A model generated the notes under the pieces. That model had not been told where the DNA came from. It did not search any database and was given only the letters and a program-made list of their open reading frames with translations. Made by a program: the position numbers and the translations under genes. 64,000 nt of DNA from Pseudomonas sp. R84 (GTDB lineage: Bacteria > Pseudomonadota > Gammaproteobacteria > Pseudomonadales > Pseudomonadaceae), in contig NZ_CP019426.1 of NCBI RefSeq assembly GCF_009834515.1, positions 919,501 through 983,500 of the forward strand, read 5' to 3'. How positions within the stretch are numbered: the first letter of the stretch is position 1; each line of letters opens with the position of its first letter. Shown one piece after another: positions 15,176 through 22,433 of the stretch.

Positions 15176-15910
15176 ATGAGCATGAATTTGATGGTCAAGG
15201 CTTTGGAAACCAAGGTCGGAAACCCGCTGCGCAAGTTGGTGCTGATCAAGCTGGCCGACAACGCCAGCGATATAGGGGAGTGCTGGCCGTCCTACCAGCA
15301 CATCGCCGACCAGTGCGAGATCGACCGGAGCACAGTGCGCAAGCACATCAAGCAGCTTGAGGCTCAGGGGCTGCTGCGTATCGAGAACCGGGAAGGCCCG
15401 AAAGGCAACTCAACGAATTTGTATTTCCTGAACCTTTGGGCTGTAGGCCAAAAAAGCACCCATGTAGGCCCAGAAAGCACAGGTGTAGGCCCACAGCCTA
15501 CAGGGGGTGTAGGCCCAGAAAGCACCAGAACCAGTCACTCTTCTGAACCAGTCAAAGAACCTAAAACCTTGTGCACTTCGGAAGTGGAATTGGCTGAGGC
15601 CTTTGAAGTGTTCTGGAAGCTGTACCCAAACAAAAAAGCCAAGGCGAACGCTCGCAAGGCCTGGGACAAGCTCAAGCCAAGCACCGAACTACGACAAACC
15701 CTAATGACCGCATTGGGCAGTCACCGCCTTTCCCGAGATTGGACGAAGGACGATGGGCAGTACGTGCCTATGGCCTCGACCTGGCTCAACGGCGAGCGCT
15801 GGCATGACGAACTCGCCCCGGCGACGGGGAAGTCCTCGACGTTCACCAACTTGCCGCAACACGAACCAAACGCTTATCCGGAGGTGCCACATGGCCAAAC
15901 CAATTTCTAA
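15176..15910 (+). CDS. Replication initiator, phage O-like HTH protein
   Basis: 244 residues. N-terminal winged-helix (residues ~15-80): WPSYQHIADQCEIDRSTVRK, HIKQLEAQGLLRIENREGP, the domain II/HTH_36 pattern of O-type initiators. A linker with repeated GPES-T units (95-118) is encoded by four DNA iterons. The C-terminal part has EVFWKLYPNKKAKANARKAW and MASTWLNGERWHDEL, the conserved tail of phage replication proteins that recruits helicase. DnaC- and DnaB-type genes follow directly, as O-P-like order predicts. Confidence 0.85.
   Translation: MSMNLMVKALETKVGNPLRKLVLIKLADNASDIGECWPSYQHIADQCEIDRSTVRKHIKQLEAQGLLRIENREGPKGNSTNLYFLNLWAVGQKSTHVGPESTGVGPQPTGGVGPESTRTSHSSEPVKEPKTLCTSEVELAEAFEVFWKLYPNKKAKANARKAWDKLKPSTELRQTLMTALGSHRLSRDWTKDDGQYVPMASTWLNGERWHDELAPATGKSSTFTNLPQHEPNAYPEVPHGQTNF
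15442..15525 (+). repeat. Iteron array inside initiator gene, candidate replication origin
   Basis: TGTAGGCC begins at 15442, 15463, 15484 and 15508 (spacing 21, 21, 24). Three copies continue as C/A-CAGAAAGCAC-like (TGTAGGCCCAGAAAGCAC in copies 2 and 4; copy 1 has AAAAAAGCAC; copy 3 diverges to CACAGCCTAC). Position inside the O-like gene mirrors lambda ori, so this is the probable prophage origin. Confidence 0.7.
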
Positions 15911-16694
15911 GTTCAGCCGCGTGCCGGATGTTCGCTTCTTCGAGGCACAGTGCCCGGTGCATGGCACGGTCGACGGTGCTGAGGTGGAGCAGTTCGACGG
16001 CTCCTATTTGGTGCGTGCTTGCCGCCGGTGCCAGTGGGAGGCGATGAACACCGCCGACAAACGCAGCGAAGCCCATACCGAGGCGCTGGGCCGCCGTAAA
16101 GCGGCGACGCTGAACGAGTTGCTGATCGGATCGGGTATTACGCCGCGGTTCGCGGAGTGCACGCTGGAGAACTTCACCACCGGTGCGGTGCTGGAAAAGG
16201 TCCGCGCTTTGTCGACCTGTCAGTCGTACGTTGATCAGTTCGAAGTGAACTACCGCGCCGGCCGCTCGCTGATCCTTTCCGGCAACGTTGGTACCGGGAA
16301 AACGCATCTGGCGAGCGGGATGGTTCAGCAGGTCATTCGGAAGTTCAGCGCGGTGGCGCACATCGTCTCGGCGGCGGAAATCATCCGTATCGCCAAGGGC
16401 GCGATGGTGCGCGGCGCCGAATACACCGAGCGCGACGTGATCAACGAATTGGCGAGCTTGGACCTGCTGGTGATCGACGAGATCGGCGCGCAGAAGGGGA
16501 GCGAATACGAACTGGGCTTGCTGCATGAAGTCATTGATCGACGGTATCAGTTGGTACTCCCAACTGTGGTGGTGTCCAACCTGCCTGCCAACGCTCTCGG
16601 CCAATTCATCGGCGACCGCGCGCTCGATCGCCTGCGCCAGAACGGTGGTCAAGCAGTCGGCTTCAGTTGGTCTTCGATGAGGGCCACAGCATGA
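15891..16694 (+). CDS. DnaC-like helicase loader
   Basis: 267 residues from ATG 15891, with GGAGG 6 bases upstream; overlaps the initiator gene by 20 bases. A Cys-rich N terminus (CPVHGTVDGA ... CRRCQWE) resembles a zinc-binding module of phage loaders. AAA+ ATPase with Walker A GNVGTGKTH, Walker B LDLLVIDEIGA, sensor VVSNLPANALG and arginine finger near DRALDRLR. It should load the adjacent phage DnaB onto the iteron-bound initiator complex. ATGA overlap with dnaB. Confidence 0.9.
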   Translation: MAKPISKFSRVPDVRFFEAQCPVHGTVDGAEVEQFDGSYLVRACRRCQWEAMNTADKRSEAHTEALGRRKAATLNELLIGSGITPRFAECTLENFTTGAVLEKVRALSTCQSYVDQFEVNYRAGRSLILSGNVGTGKTHLASGMVQQVIRKFSAVAHIVSAAEIIRIAKGAMVRGAEYTERDVINELASLDLLVIDEIGAQKGSEYELGLLHEVIDRRYQLVLPTVVVSNLPANALGQFIGDRALDRLRQNGGQAVGFSWSSMRATA

Positions 16695-18064
16695 GTGAAT
16701 ATCGCGAACTGTTCAGCGATGAGGCTGAACACGCATTGCTGGGGGCGATGCTGCTGGATGGCGAGCTGTTCGACGCTATCACCAGCCAAGTCTCGGCGGC
16801 GGACTTTCATGACCCGGAGAATGCTGCGCTGTTCCAAACGATGATTGGCTGTCATTCGGCCGGCAGCCCAGTGGATCCGGTAACGCTGCATGACTTCGCT
16901 GAGTATCTGCCGAGCGGCACGCGCACGATGGCCTACGCCGGCGAGCTGGCGCGTAACACGCCCAGCACAGCCAACTGGAAGGCCTACGCCAAAGTTGTCA
17001 CTGAGCGCGCCGTGCTGCGCCGTCTGGTGGATGCAGCGGATGCGGTGCGCGAACTTGCCACTGAGAACCGTCCAGCCGCGGAGATCATTGCCAGCGCCCA
17101 ACAGGCAATGGCTGATCTGCGCGACCTGCAAACCGGAGAGCCAGACTACAAGCGCATGGACGAGGTGGTGACGCGCAACATCGACATCATCGACTCGAAG
17201 TTCAACGGCACGCTGCAATCTGGCTTGTCGACCGGGCTGGTGGATCTGGACAAGCTGATCCGCGGACTGCGGAAAAAGACCGTCACCATCGTGGCCGGTC
17301 TGCCGGGGAGCGGTAAAACCACGCTCGGCCTGCAGATCGCCCAGCACATCGCGTGCAGCGGCGCCGGCGTCGGCATGGTGTTCTCGTTGGAAATGCCGGA
17401 GGAGGAACTGGGCAATCGTGCGCTGGCTTCAATCGGCAGTATCGATCTGCGAAAACTCGATGACGGACAGCTGCAGGACGATGATTGGCCGCGGCTGACT
17501 TCGGCGGTGAGCAGGATCGTCGACGTGCCGCTGTTCGTTTGTGACAAATCAGGCCTTACAGTGGCGCGCATTCGCAGCATCGCCCGCCAGGTGCAGCGCG
17601 CTCATGGTCTCGACGTGGTGGTGATCGATTACATCGGCCTGATCGGCTCCGACGGTAAGTCGTTCAACCGCACCTCAGAGCTCGGCAAGATCTCGACCGG
17701 CATCGTGAACATCGCCAAGGAGTTGGAGGTGCCGGTGATCCTGCTGGCGCAATTGAACCGCAACTCGACGAGCCGCCCGGGCAAAAAGCCGATCGCCTCC
17801 GACCTGCGCGACTCCGGGCAGATCGAAGCGGACGCTCACTGCATCATCCTCGTTCACCGCGATATGGACTCGGAGGAGGGTCAGAACGGCGTCACCGAGC
17901 TGATCATGCCGAAGTGCAGGCACGCGCCAGCCGGGTCGTGCCACGTTCAGCAGCAGGGCCAGTACGCCCGATTCGTCAACTTCGCCGGCAACCGCGAGCC
18001 GAGTAACGAGGAGGTCGAAATGGGCCGCTCGTTCGCCAGTCAGTACAGAGGAAAATCCCGATGA
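16691..18064 (+). CDS. DnaB-family replicative helicase
   Basis: 457 residues, full length for DnaB. N-terminal domain (EAEHALLGAMLLDGELFDAI), then the RecA-like motor: GLPGSGKTTLGLQIA (Walker A), FSLEMPEEELGNRALA, DVVVIDYIGLIG (Walker B), PVILLAQLNRNSTSRPGKKP and SDLRDSGQIEADAHCIILVHR. It is the hexameric fork helicase used by the phage. Four-base overlaps link it to the loader upstream and a small gene downstream. Confidence 0.93.
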   Translation: MSEYRELFSDEAEHALLGAMLLDGELFDAITSQVSAADFHDPENAALFQTMIGCHSAGSPVDPVTLHDFAEYLPSGTRTMAYAGELARNTPSTANWKAYAKVVTERAVLRRLVDAADAVRELATENRPAAEIIASAQQAMADLRDLQTGEPDYKRMDEVVTRNIDIIDSKFNGTLQSGLSTGLVDLDKLIRGLRKKTVTIVAGLPGSGKTTLGLQIAQHIACSGAGVGMVFSLEMPEEELGNRALASIGSIDLRKLDDGQLQDDDWPRLTSAVSRIVDVPLFVCDKSGLTVARIRSIARQVQRAHGLDVVVIDYIGLIGSDGKSFNRTSELGKISTGIVNIAKELEVPVILLAQLNRNSTSRPGKKPIASDLRDSGQIEADAHCIILVHRDMDSEEGQNGVTELIMPKCRHAPAGSCHVQQQGQYARFVNFAGNREPSNEEVEMGRSFASQYRGKSR

Positions 18065-18345
18065 GCAACGTAACGGCGGCACTTCCGCGCAAAAGCTTGA
18101 CCCCGGTCGAGTGCCAGTTCCTGAAACAGGGCAATCGCCTGCTGCTGGAAAAGACCAATGGCCGAATCGGCTCGGCCGCGTTCATGGACATCATTGCCGA
18201 CTGGCACGCGTCCCGCGCCAACTTGGGCTTCGAGGACTTCGCCCGGCGCTGGATCACTGAAGGCAACGCAAAAAACAAGATCGCTGACAAGCTGCTGCGG
18301 GAGCTGTTCGGCATGGATGAGCCAAACCCGAGGAAGGCAGCATGA
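18061..18345 (+). CDS. Small protein between dnaB and Q, unknown function
   Basis: 94 residues. ATGA overlaps with dnaB and Q show strict coupling. Contains LTPVECQFLKQGNRLLLEK and DFARRWITEGNAKNKIADKL; helical and basic. The place corresponds to the nin region of lambdoid phages, where recombination accessory proteins are encoded. No family recognised. Confidence 0.6.
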   Translation: MSNVTAALPRKSLTPVECQFLKQGNRLLLEKTNGRIGSAAFMDIIADWHASRANLGFEDFARRWITEGNAKNKIADKLLRELFGMDEPNPRKAA

Positions 18346-18731
18346 AAAAACGAACCTACGCAGACAAGCCACTGGGTGACACCGAATACTTACTGGAGCA
18401 ATGGGGCTGGTGGCGCATGGATGGAATGGGCGTTCCCCGGTACGTATCACCGCTGTACGCGCTGATCCGCGACAACAACGTGACCGAGGGCGGAGTGAAG
18501 AACTATTGCGTCACGGATGACATCGCCTTGGTGGTTGATCGCGCGGTGGCCAAGCTGGCTCAGCGCGACGAGCAGATGGGTAATTTCATCTGGCTGTACT
18601 TCGGTGCGAAGTGGACGATGGTCAGAGTTGGCGAGTCGGCGAGAATATCCGAACGTTCAGCGCGGGAGGTGATCAAGGCCGGTGTTGCGTGGATTGATTG
18701 CGCAATCGAGGAAATTCGTCTCGCGGCTTAA
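18342..18731 (+). CDS. Antiterminator Q-like protein
   Basis: 129 residues. EYLLEQWGWWRMDGMGVPRY, the W-x-x-x-WGWW N-terminal pattern of the Phage_antitermQ family, and a C-terminal HTH-like part (WTMVRVGESARISERSAREV). Last gene of the early operon. It should let RNA polymerase ignore terminators such as that at 18806-18834 and switch on late genes. A Q-binding site and late promoter would be expected nearby, but I cannot identify them. Confidence 0.8.
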   Translation: MKKRTYADKPLGDTEYLLEQWGWWRMDGMGVPRYVSPLYALIRDNNVTEGGVKNYCVTDDIALVVDRAVAKLAQRDEQMGNFIWLYFGAKWTMVRVGESARISERSAREVIKAGVAWIDCAIEEIRLAA

Positions 18732-18805
18732 AAAGTTCTTTCCTGCCGGATAAACACCTGTTTTCATGGCTCCGTGTTCAGCTTTTCAAGCGCGACACAG
18801 CAGAC

Positions 18806-18834
18806 AAAGCCCGGCCATTGCGTCGGGCTTTTTG
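18806..18834 (+). terminator. Terminator downstream of Q
   Basis: AAAGCCCG ... CGGGCTTT hairpin followed by TTTTTG, 75 bases after the Q stop. It separates early from late genes and is a natural target for Q. Confidence 0.8.
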
Positions 18835-18890
18835 TTGGATTGGTTTTTTCGTTATGGCAATCTGCTACTCCGACTAATGGAGTGCCTGGA

Positions 18891-19358
18891 ATGTCAAAGT
18901 TTTTGGAAGTGGCAAATACCTACAAGCAAGCTCTCGAGGCTGATGCTGAGAAGCTTGAACATTTGCGCGATGTCGCATTGCAGTTGCGCAGGAAGTTTGC
19001 GGAGTATCTGGGCGTGCCGAGCGGCAATCCGGTAATGATCCATGGCCGGGAGGCGCCACACGTCGCAATTGGAGAGATTGATAAGAACGGGACATTCGCC
19101 GGAATTCCAAAAAAGGAGTTCCAACGAGTATCCGCAGATCGCATTCAGTTCGTCATATGGTTCACCTATGATCCTGACCCAAAACCGAAGACGGAGGGCG
19201 CAATATCGTTCCATTTGCAGCTTGAGCAAATCGACAAGGGATACACGATTTGGCTTAACGACTTTGAGGAGTTCAAAATTACTCTCGAAGACATGACTCC
19301 TTTATTTGATGCGATGTATCAAAGCGCTATGGAAAAGGCGCGGAAAGCTATTCACTAA
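18891..19358 (+). CDS. Unknown protein after Q (moron-like)
   Basis: 155 residues from ATG 18891, GGAG 9 bases upstream. Starts with a helical segment (KQALEADAEKLEHLRDVALQ) and then a beta-rich domain (FVIWFTYDPDPKPKTEGAIS, GYTIWLNDFEEFKI). No signal peptide. Terminators on both sides and a lower GC content than the replication genes suggest an independently acquired gene. Confidence 0.6.
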   Translation: MSKFLEVANTYKQALEADAEKLEHLRDVALQLRRKFAEYLGVPSGNPVMIHGREAPHVAIGEIDKNGTFAGIPKKEFQRVSADRIQFVIWFTYDPDPKPKTEGAISFHLQLEQIDKGYTIWLNDFEEFKITLEDMTPLFDAMYQSAMEKARKAIH

Positions 19359-19400
19359 ATTCGATTCTGCAGCTCATCTGGGCTGCTAATGGACATTCAA

Positions 19401-19426
19401 GCCTCGGCACTCGCCGGGGCTTTTTC
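19401..19426 (+). terminator. Rho-independent terminator
   Basis: GCCTCGG-CACTCG-CCGGGGC stem (one G-T pair) followed by five T. Confidence 0.75.
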
Positions 19427-19443
19427 GTTTCTGGAGCGCGGTA

Positions 19444-19956
19444 ATGACCGATCAAGCTAAGAATGATGCTCAGCCAGTGATTGATGCTGTCGTCGTTGGT
19501 GACGTCCAGCGTCTGCTGCGCGCACTGCGTGGACTTACCAAGGCGCTGCCCGAGGTGTTTATCCGCGTTACTGGTCAGTTGTTGAGTACCAAGCAGTTTG
19601 AAAGCGTAAGCGCCGCATGCTTCGGCTTCGGCGCCATCAGCGACTTCTATCACGCTGATGGCAAGGTATTTGGTGCGGTGTACACCGACACCTTCCTGAT
19701 GATTCGCCAGGTTGGCCCAGTGGGTGTAGGCATGGCTTACGAGGAGGTCAGGAAGCTGGTACTTGAGGTGCGTGCCGAGTACGACGAAACGGTGCTGAAG
19801 AAAGCGATGCAGCTCAAGGGGTCACTGGAAGAGCTGGATCGGCTGCTGAGCGGCCACTCTTTCGCTGATAGCAAGCTGATCAGTATGGCCCACGCCGACC
19901 TGTTCAAAGGTCAGGCCCTGCTGGTGGCGGCCCTGAACCCGATCAGGCGTGAATGA
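19444..19956 (+). CDS. Unknown protein, moron-like
   Basis: 170 residues; CTGGAG ribosome site 11 bases upstream. Predicted alpha/beta: DVQRLLRALRGLTKALPEVF, VSAACFGFGAISDFYHADGK, MAYEEVRKLVLEVRAEYDET. No membrane segment, no motif I know. A terminator just upstream makes it a separate cistron. Confidence 0.6.
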   Translation: MTDQAKNDAQPVIDAVVVGDVQRLLRALRGLTKALPEVFIRVTGQLLSTKQFESVSAACFGFGAISDFYHADGKVFGAVYTDTFLMIRQVGPVGVGMAYEEVRKLVLEVRAEYDETVLKKAMQLKGSLEELDRLLSGHSFADSKLISMAHADLFKGQALLVAALNPIRRE

Positions 19957-19982
19957 TCCTGATCGGGTAGTGGAGAATGAAT

Positions 19983-20531
19983 TTATGGCTGGACCAAGAT
20001 TTTTTGCAGGAAAGCGGTTTGGCGGGCTAGCTCCTCACGCATTTGCGCTTCATCCGGAGCCTGAATGTAAAGGTGAATGTCTGCCGTGTACGCCCATACA
20101 CTCTCTTCCTTCAGCCAGTGCCTACGCAGCCGCACTTCAAACGGAAGGGCGTTATCTGGGAACTCATTACTGTGAGCCAGGGCAATCACGATGCTCCGGG
20201 AGAGCACTAGATACGGATCAGGCGTCTCTGCCCACTGACGGTTCCTAAAAATAACCGCCACATACATTGATCGCGTGATGCCAGCTTCAGTTTTCGTCGT
20301 TGTGTGCGCGCAGCGGAAGGTTTCGAAGTCTTGGCCAGGGCCATTGATGGCGCGAATCAATTTCTCCAGTTCTGGCTCACCTTTGAGTTCTGGTATCTCG
20401 TTGATCCGTTCAGGCTCCTTCGACAACCAGATCATTGGATGGTGGCCTGTCTCGATATCTGTCGCATACGGCAGGTTCCGATGCCCTGTGGTGTATGTGA
20501 TTTGAACACTTGCTGTTTTTTCGTTTTCCAT
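19983..20531 (-). CDS. Antisense-oriented moron, unknown function
   Basis: 182 residues from ATG 20531 (MENEKTASVQITYTTGHRNL). Opposite to all surrounding late genes, with a plus-strand terminator just upstream of the holin. Contains SKEPERINEIPELKGEPELE, EAGITRSMYVAVIFRNRQWA and a Gln/Glu-rich C terminus. It is cytosolic and of unknown family. Orientation and isolation suggest expression from the lysogen, i.e. a possible lysogenic-conversion gene. Confidence 0.55.
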   Translation of the reverse strand: MENEKTASVQITYTTGHRNLPYATDIETGHHPMIWLSKEPERINEIPELKGEPELEKLIRAINGPGQDFETFRCAHTTTKTEAGITRSMYVAVIFRNRQWAETPDPYLVLSRSIVIALAHSNEFPDNALPFEVRLRRHWLKEESVWAYTADIHLYIQAPDEAQMREELARQTAFLQKILVQP

Positions 20532-20583
20532 GAGTGGCGTGCGTCCGTTTAGCGTGGAAGCCGAACGATAGCATGGAGCCACT

Positions 20584-20608
20584 GCCCGCCACCGAGCGGG
20601 CTTTTTTA
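20584..20608 (+). terminator. Rho-independent terminator before holin
   Basis: GCCCGC-CACCGA-GCGGGC hairpin followed by seven T, 30 bases before the holin start. Confidence 0.8.
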
Positions 20609-20638
20609 TTCCTGACTCCCTGACGGGGAGGAACTGAG

Positions 20639-20971
20639 ATGCCAAGCATGCCAGACAAACCAGACACATGGGCGATAGCGCTTGCGTGGTTGAGCCAGCA
20701 TTCGCCGATCCTCTATGCGGCTGCGCTGTCGTGCGCCATGGCGGTATTGCGGATTACCTACGGAGGCGGCACCCGTCGCCAGATGTTGGTGGAGGGCGCG
20801 ATCTGCGGCGGCTTGACCCTGACCATCATCAGCGGCCTGGACTTCTTCGGCCTGCCACAGAGCATGGCCACATTCGCCGGCGGCTGGGTTGGCTTCTTGG
20901 GTGTGGAGAAGATCCGCAACATTGCCGATCGGGTTACTGACTTCAAGCTACCAACCCGCAAGGCCGAGTAA
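20639..20971 (+). CDS. Phage holin, lambda family
   Basis: 110 residues with GGGGAGGA upstream. Three hydrophobic segments: SPILYAAALSCAMAVLRI, ICGGLTLTIISGLDFFGL, and MATFAGGWVGFLGVEKI, with the motif RITYGGGTRRQ between helices 1 and 2 and a charged C terminus. This is the layout of lambda S (class I, three helices). It makes the membrane holes that release the endolysin, yet the endolysin and spanins lie 22 kb away at the right end, so the lysis genes are split. Confidence 0.85.
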   Translation: MPSMPDKPDTWAIALAWLSQHSPILYAAALSCAMAVLRITYGGGTRRQMLVEGAICGGLTLTIISGLDFFGLPQSMATFAGGWVGFLGVEKIRNIADRVTDFKLPTRKAE

Positions 20972-21013
20972 GTCGCGACACGTTTCGCGAATCAGCAAAT
21001 TGTGTCGCGACAC
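20972..21013. repeat. Two copies of GTCGCGACAC palindrome
   Basis: GTCGCGACAC at 20972-20981 and the full GTGTCGCGACAC at 21002-21013, 30 bases apart centre to centre (three helical turns). Identical 12-mer at 9573-9584 next to xis. Confidence 0.6.
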
Positions 21014-21031
21014 GCGGCGAGGACAAGCAGC

Positions 21032-21484
21032 ATGACCAAGGTAATAGAGATCGTTGTTATCGGCGCAACGGGTAGCGGTAAGTCCCATGTGCTGGAGTTG
21101 ATTGATCGCGCCCTTCGGAGCGAGTACGGGCATCACATCCAGATCGCGTCTCATGATCTGTCGTGCGAGCGAGGCCTCGGAAGTCCCGGCGAGGCGCCGC
21201 GGATCTCCGAGACTATCTTCAGTCTGAAAGAGCGCGGCGTCGTCAGCAGCCAGCTAGTCAGCAACCTGAAGGTCGAGATCGATACTTCCGGTATCGAATT
21301 CGCAATCGGCAAAGTCGAGACGCTTCGAGACTGCGCAGCGTCGATCACTCTCGATCCACTCGAGCAGGCGATAGATCAGTCGGTGCGATTGGTTGCCGAG
21401 TCTGAAGGCGAACTGTCCACCCGGCTCAGTCGTCACCTTGACGCACTGCTCAGTGAGCAGTTGAAGCGATTGGTCGTAGCTTGA
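21032..21484 (+). CDS. P-loop protein of unknown function
   Basis: 150 residues from ATG 21032. An N-terminal strand and Walker A (IEIVVIGATGSGKSHVL) are clear, followed by AASHDLSCERG-like and helical segments. There is no good Walker B, so it may be a kinase-like or degenerate NTPase. It sits between holin and HNH nuclease, a position not usually holding an NTPase. Unrecognised family. Confidence 0.6.
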   Translation: MTKVIEIVVIGATGSGKSHVLELIDRALRSEYGHHIQIASHDLSCERGLGSPGEAPRISETIFSLKERGVVSSQLVSNLKVEIDTSGIEFAIGKVETLRDCAASITLDPLEQAIDQSVRLVAESEGELSTRLSRHLDALLSEQLKRLVVA

Positions 21485-21485
21485 G

Positions 21486-21800
21486 ATGGCCAGCACTTCG
21501 CCATGGCATCACCTCTACAAGACAAGGCGCTGGTATCGACTGCGTTGGTACCAGTTGCAGGCAGAGCCAACCTGTCGCTTGTGTCGAGCAATGGGCGTTG
21601 TCGAAGCGGCCAACACCGTCGACCACGTCAAGCCTCACAAGGGCGACGAGAATCTGTTCTTTGATGCGTCAAACCTGCAGAGCTTGTGCAAGCCCTGCCA
21701 TGACAGCGCGAAGCAGAGGCAAGAGAAGACCGGCATCCTGCCAGGGCACGACGTGTCAGGCATCCCGGTCGACCCGAACCACCACTGGAACCGCGATTGA
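21486..21800 (+). CDS. HNH endonuclease
   Basis: 104 residues starting one base after the preceding stop. Zinc-binding Cys pairs in CRLCRAMG and CKPCHD, with the HNH core DHVKPHKGDENLFFDASNLQ. HNH genes next to terS are common in HK97-like cos phages, and such nucleases help the terminase cut cos DNA in HK97. It is probably required for packaging. Confidence 0.9.
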   Translation: MASTSPWHHLYKTRRWYRLRWYQLQAEPTCRLCRAMGVVEAANTVDHVKPHKGDENLFFDASNLQSLCKPCHDSAKQRQEKTGILPGHDVSGIPVDPNHHWNRD

Positions 21801-21956
21801 GCGAATCCATCACGGGATCGGTTGAAGCACGTCAGTGCCCCTAGGGGGTGGTCAAATATGAGGTTTTTCGCCACATAGGACCGCCCTCGACCCTCTTCTT
21901 CATCTCTAACCCGGAAAACGCCGCCAAAACACAACGCGGCACGATTGAGAAAAACT
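21801..21956. other. Gap between HNH and terS, candidate cos region
   Basis: 156 non-coding bases containing the palindrome CCCCTAGGGG (21838-21847). In cos phages of this type the packaging site precedes terS. The assignment is by position only; no overhang can be told from the sequence. Confidence 0.35.
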
Positions 21957-22433
21957 ATGACAGCCAAGCGCACCCGCTCCGATAGCGCGACATCGGCGGT
22001 TGCTGCTATGCAGGCCGCAGCCGCCGGGCCGCTGAAGCCACCAAGTTTCGTCAACATCCGCAAAGCCGACAAGCCTTTTTGGGATTCCATTGTGCGCGCG
22101 CGCACGCGAGAGAGCTGGACCGATTCCGATCTGGTCCTGGCCGGCAACCTTGCCAGATGTCTGTCTGACATCGAGCGCCTGCAGAAAGAGATCGATATCG
22201 AGGGTGATGTTCTGACCAATGATCGCGGTACTCAGGTGATCAATCCTAAGCACAACCTTCTGGAGACTTTGAGCCGCCGCGCCGTGGCGTTGAGCCGGAC
22301 ACTGCAAGTGCATGCCCAAGCGACACAAGGTGAGTCGCGCGACCAAGGCAAAAAGGCGACCAAGCAGCGCGCCGCAGAGAAGGTCCTGGCGAACCAGGAT
22401 GACGATGACCTGATCCCTCGGGCGATGCACTGA
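21957..22433 (+). CDS. terS: Terminase small subunit (P27 family)
   Basis: 158 residues from ATG 21957. The segment FWDSIVRARTRESWTDSDLVLA-type region, LARCLSDIERLQKEIDIEGD and NPKHNLLETLSRRAVALSRT match phage P27/Terminase_4 small subunits. The acidic C terminus (DDDDLIPRAMH) ends on terL with a TGATG overlap. It recognises the cos DNA and recruits the large subunit. Confidence 0.85.
   Translation: MTAKRTRSDSATSAVAAMQAAAAGPLKPPSFVNIRKADKPFWDSIVRARTRESWTDSDLVLAGNLARCLSDIERLQKEIDIEGDVLTNDRGTQVINPKHNLLETLSRRAVALSRTLQVHAQATQGESRDQGKKATKQRAAEKVLANQDDDDLIPRAMH

Noticed and set aside
15442..15525. CRISPR-like array
   Set aside because: Only four imperfect short repeats inside a coding gene with no unique spacers; better seen as iterons. 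No CRISPR array or cas gene was found anywhere.
19949..20248. 99-codon plus ORF overlapping the antisense moron
   Set aside because: No ribosome site, poor composition; the 182-residue minus frame is better.
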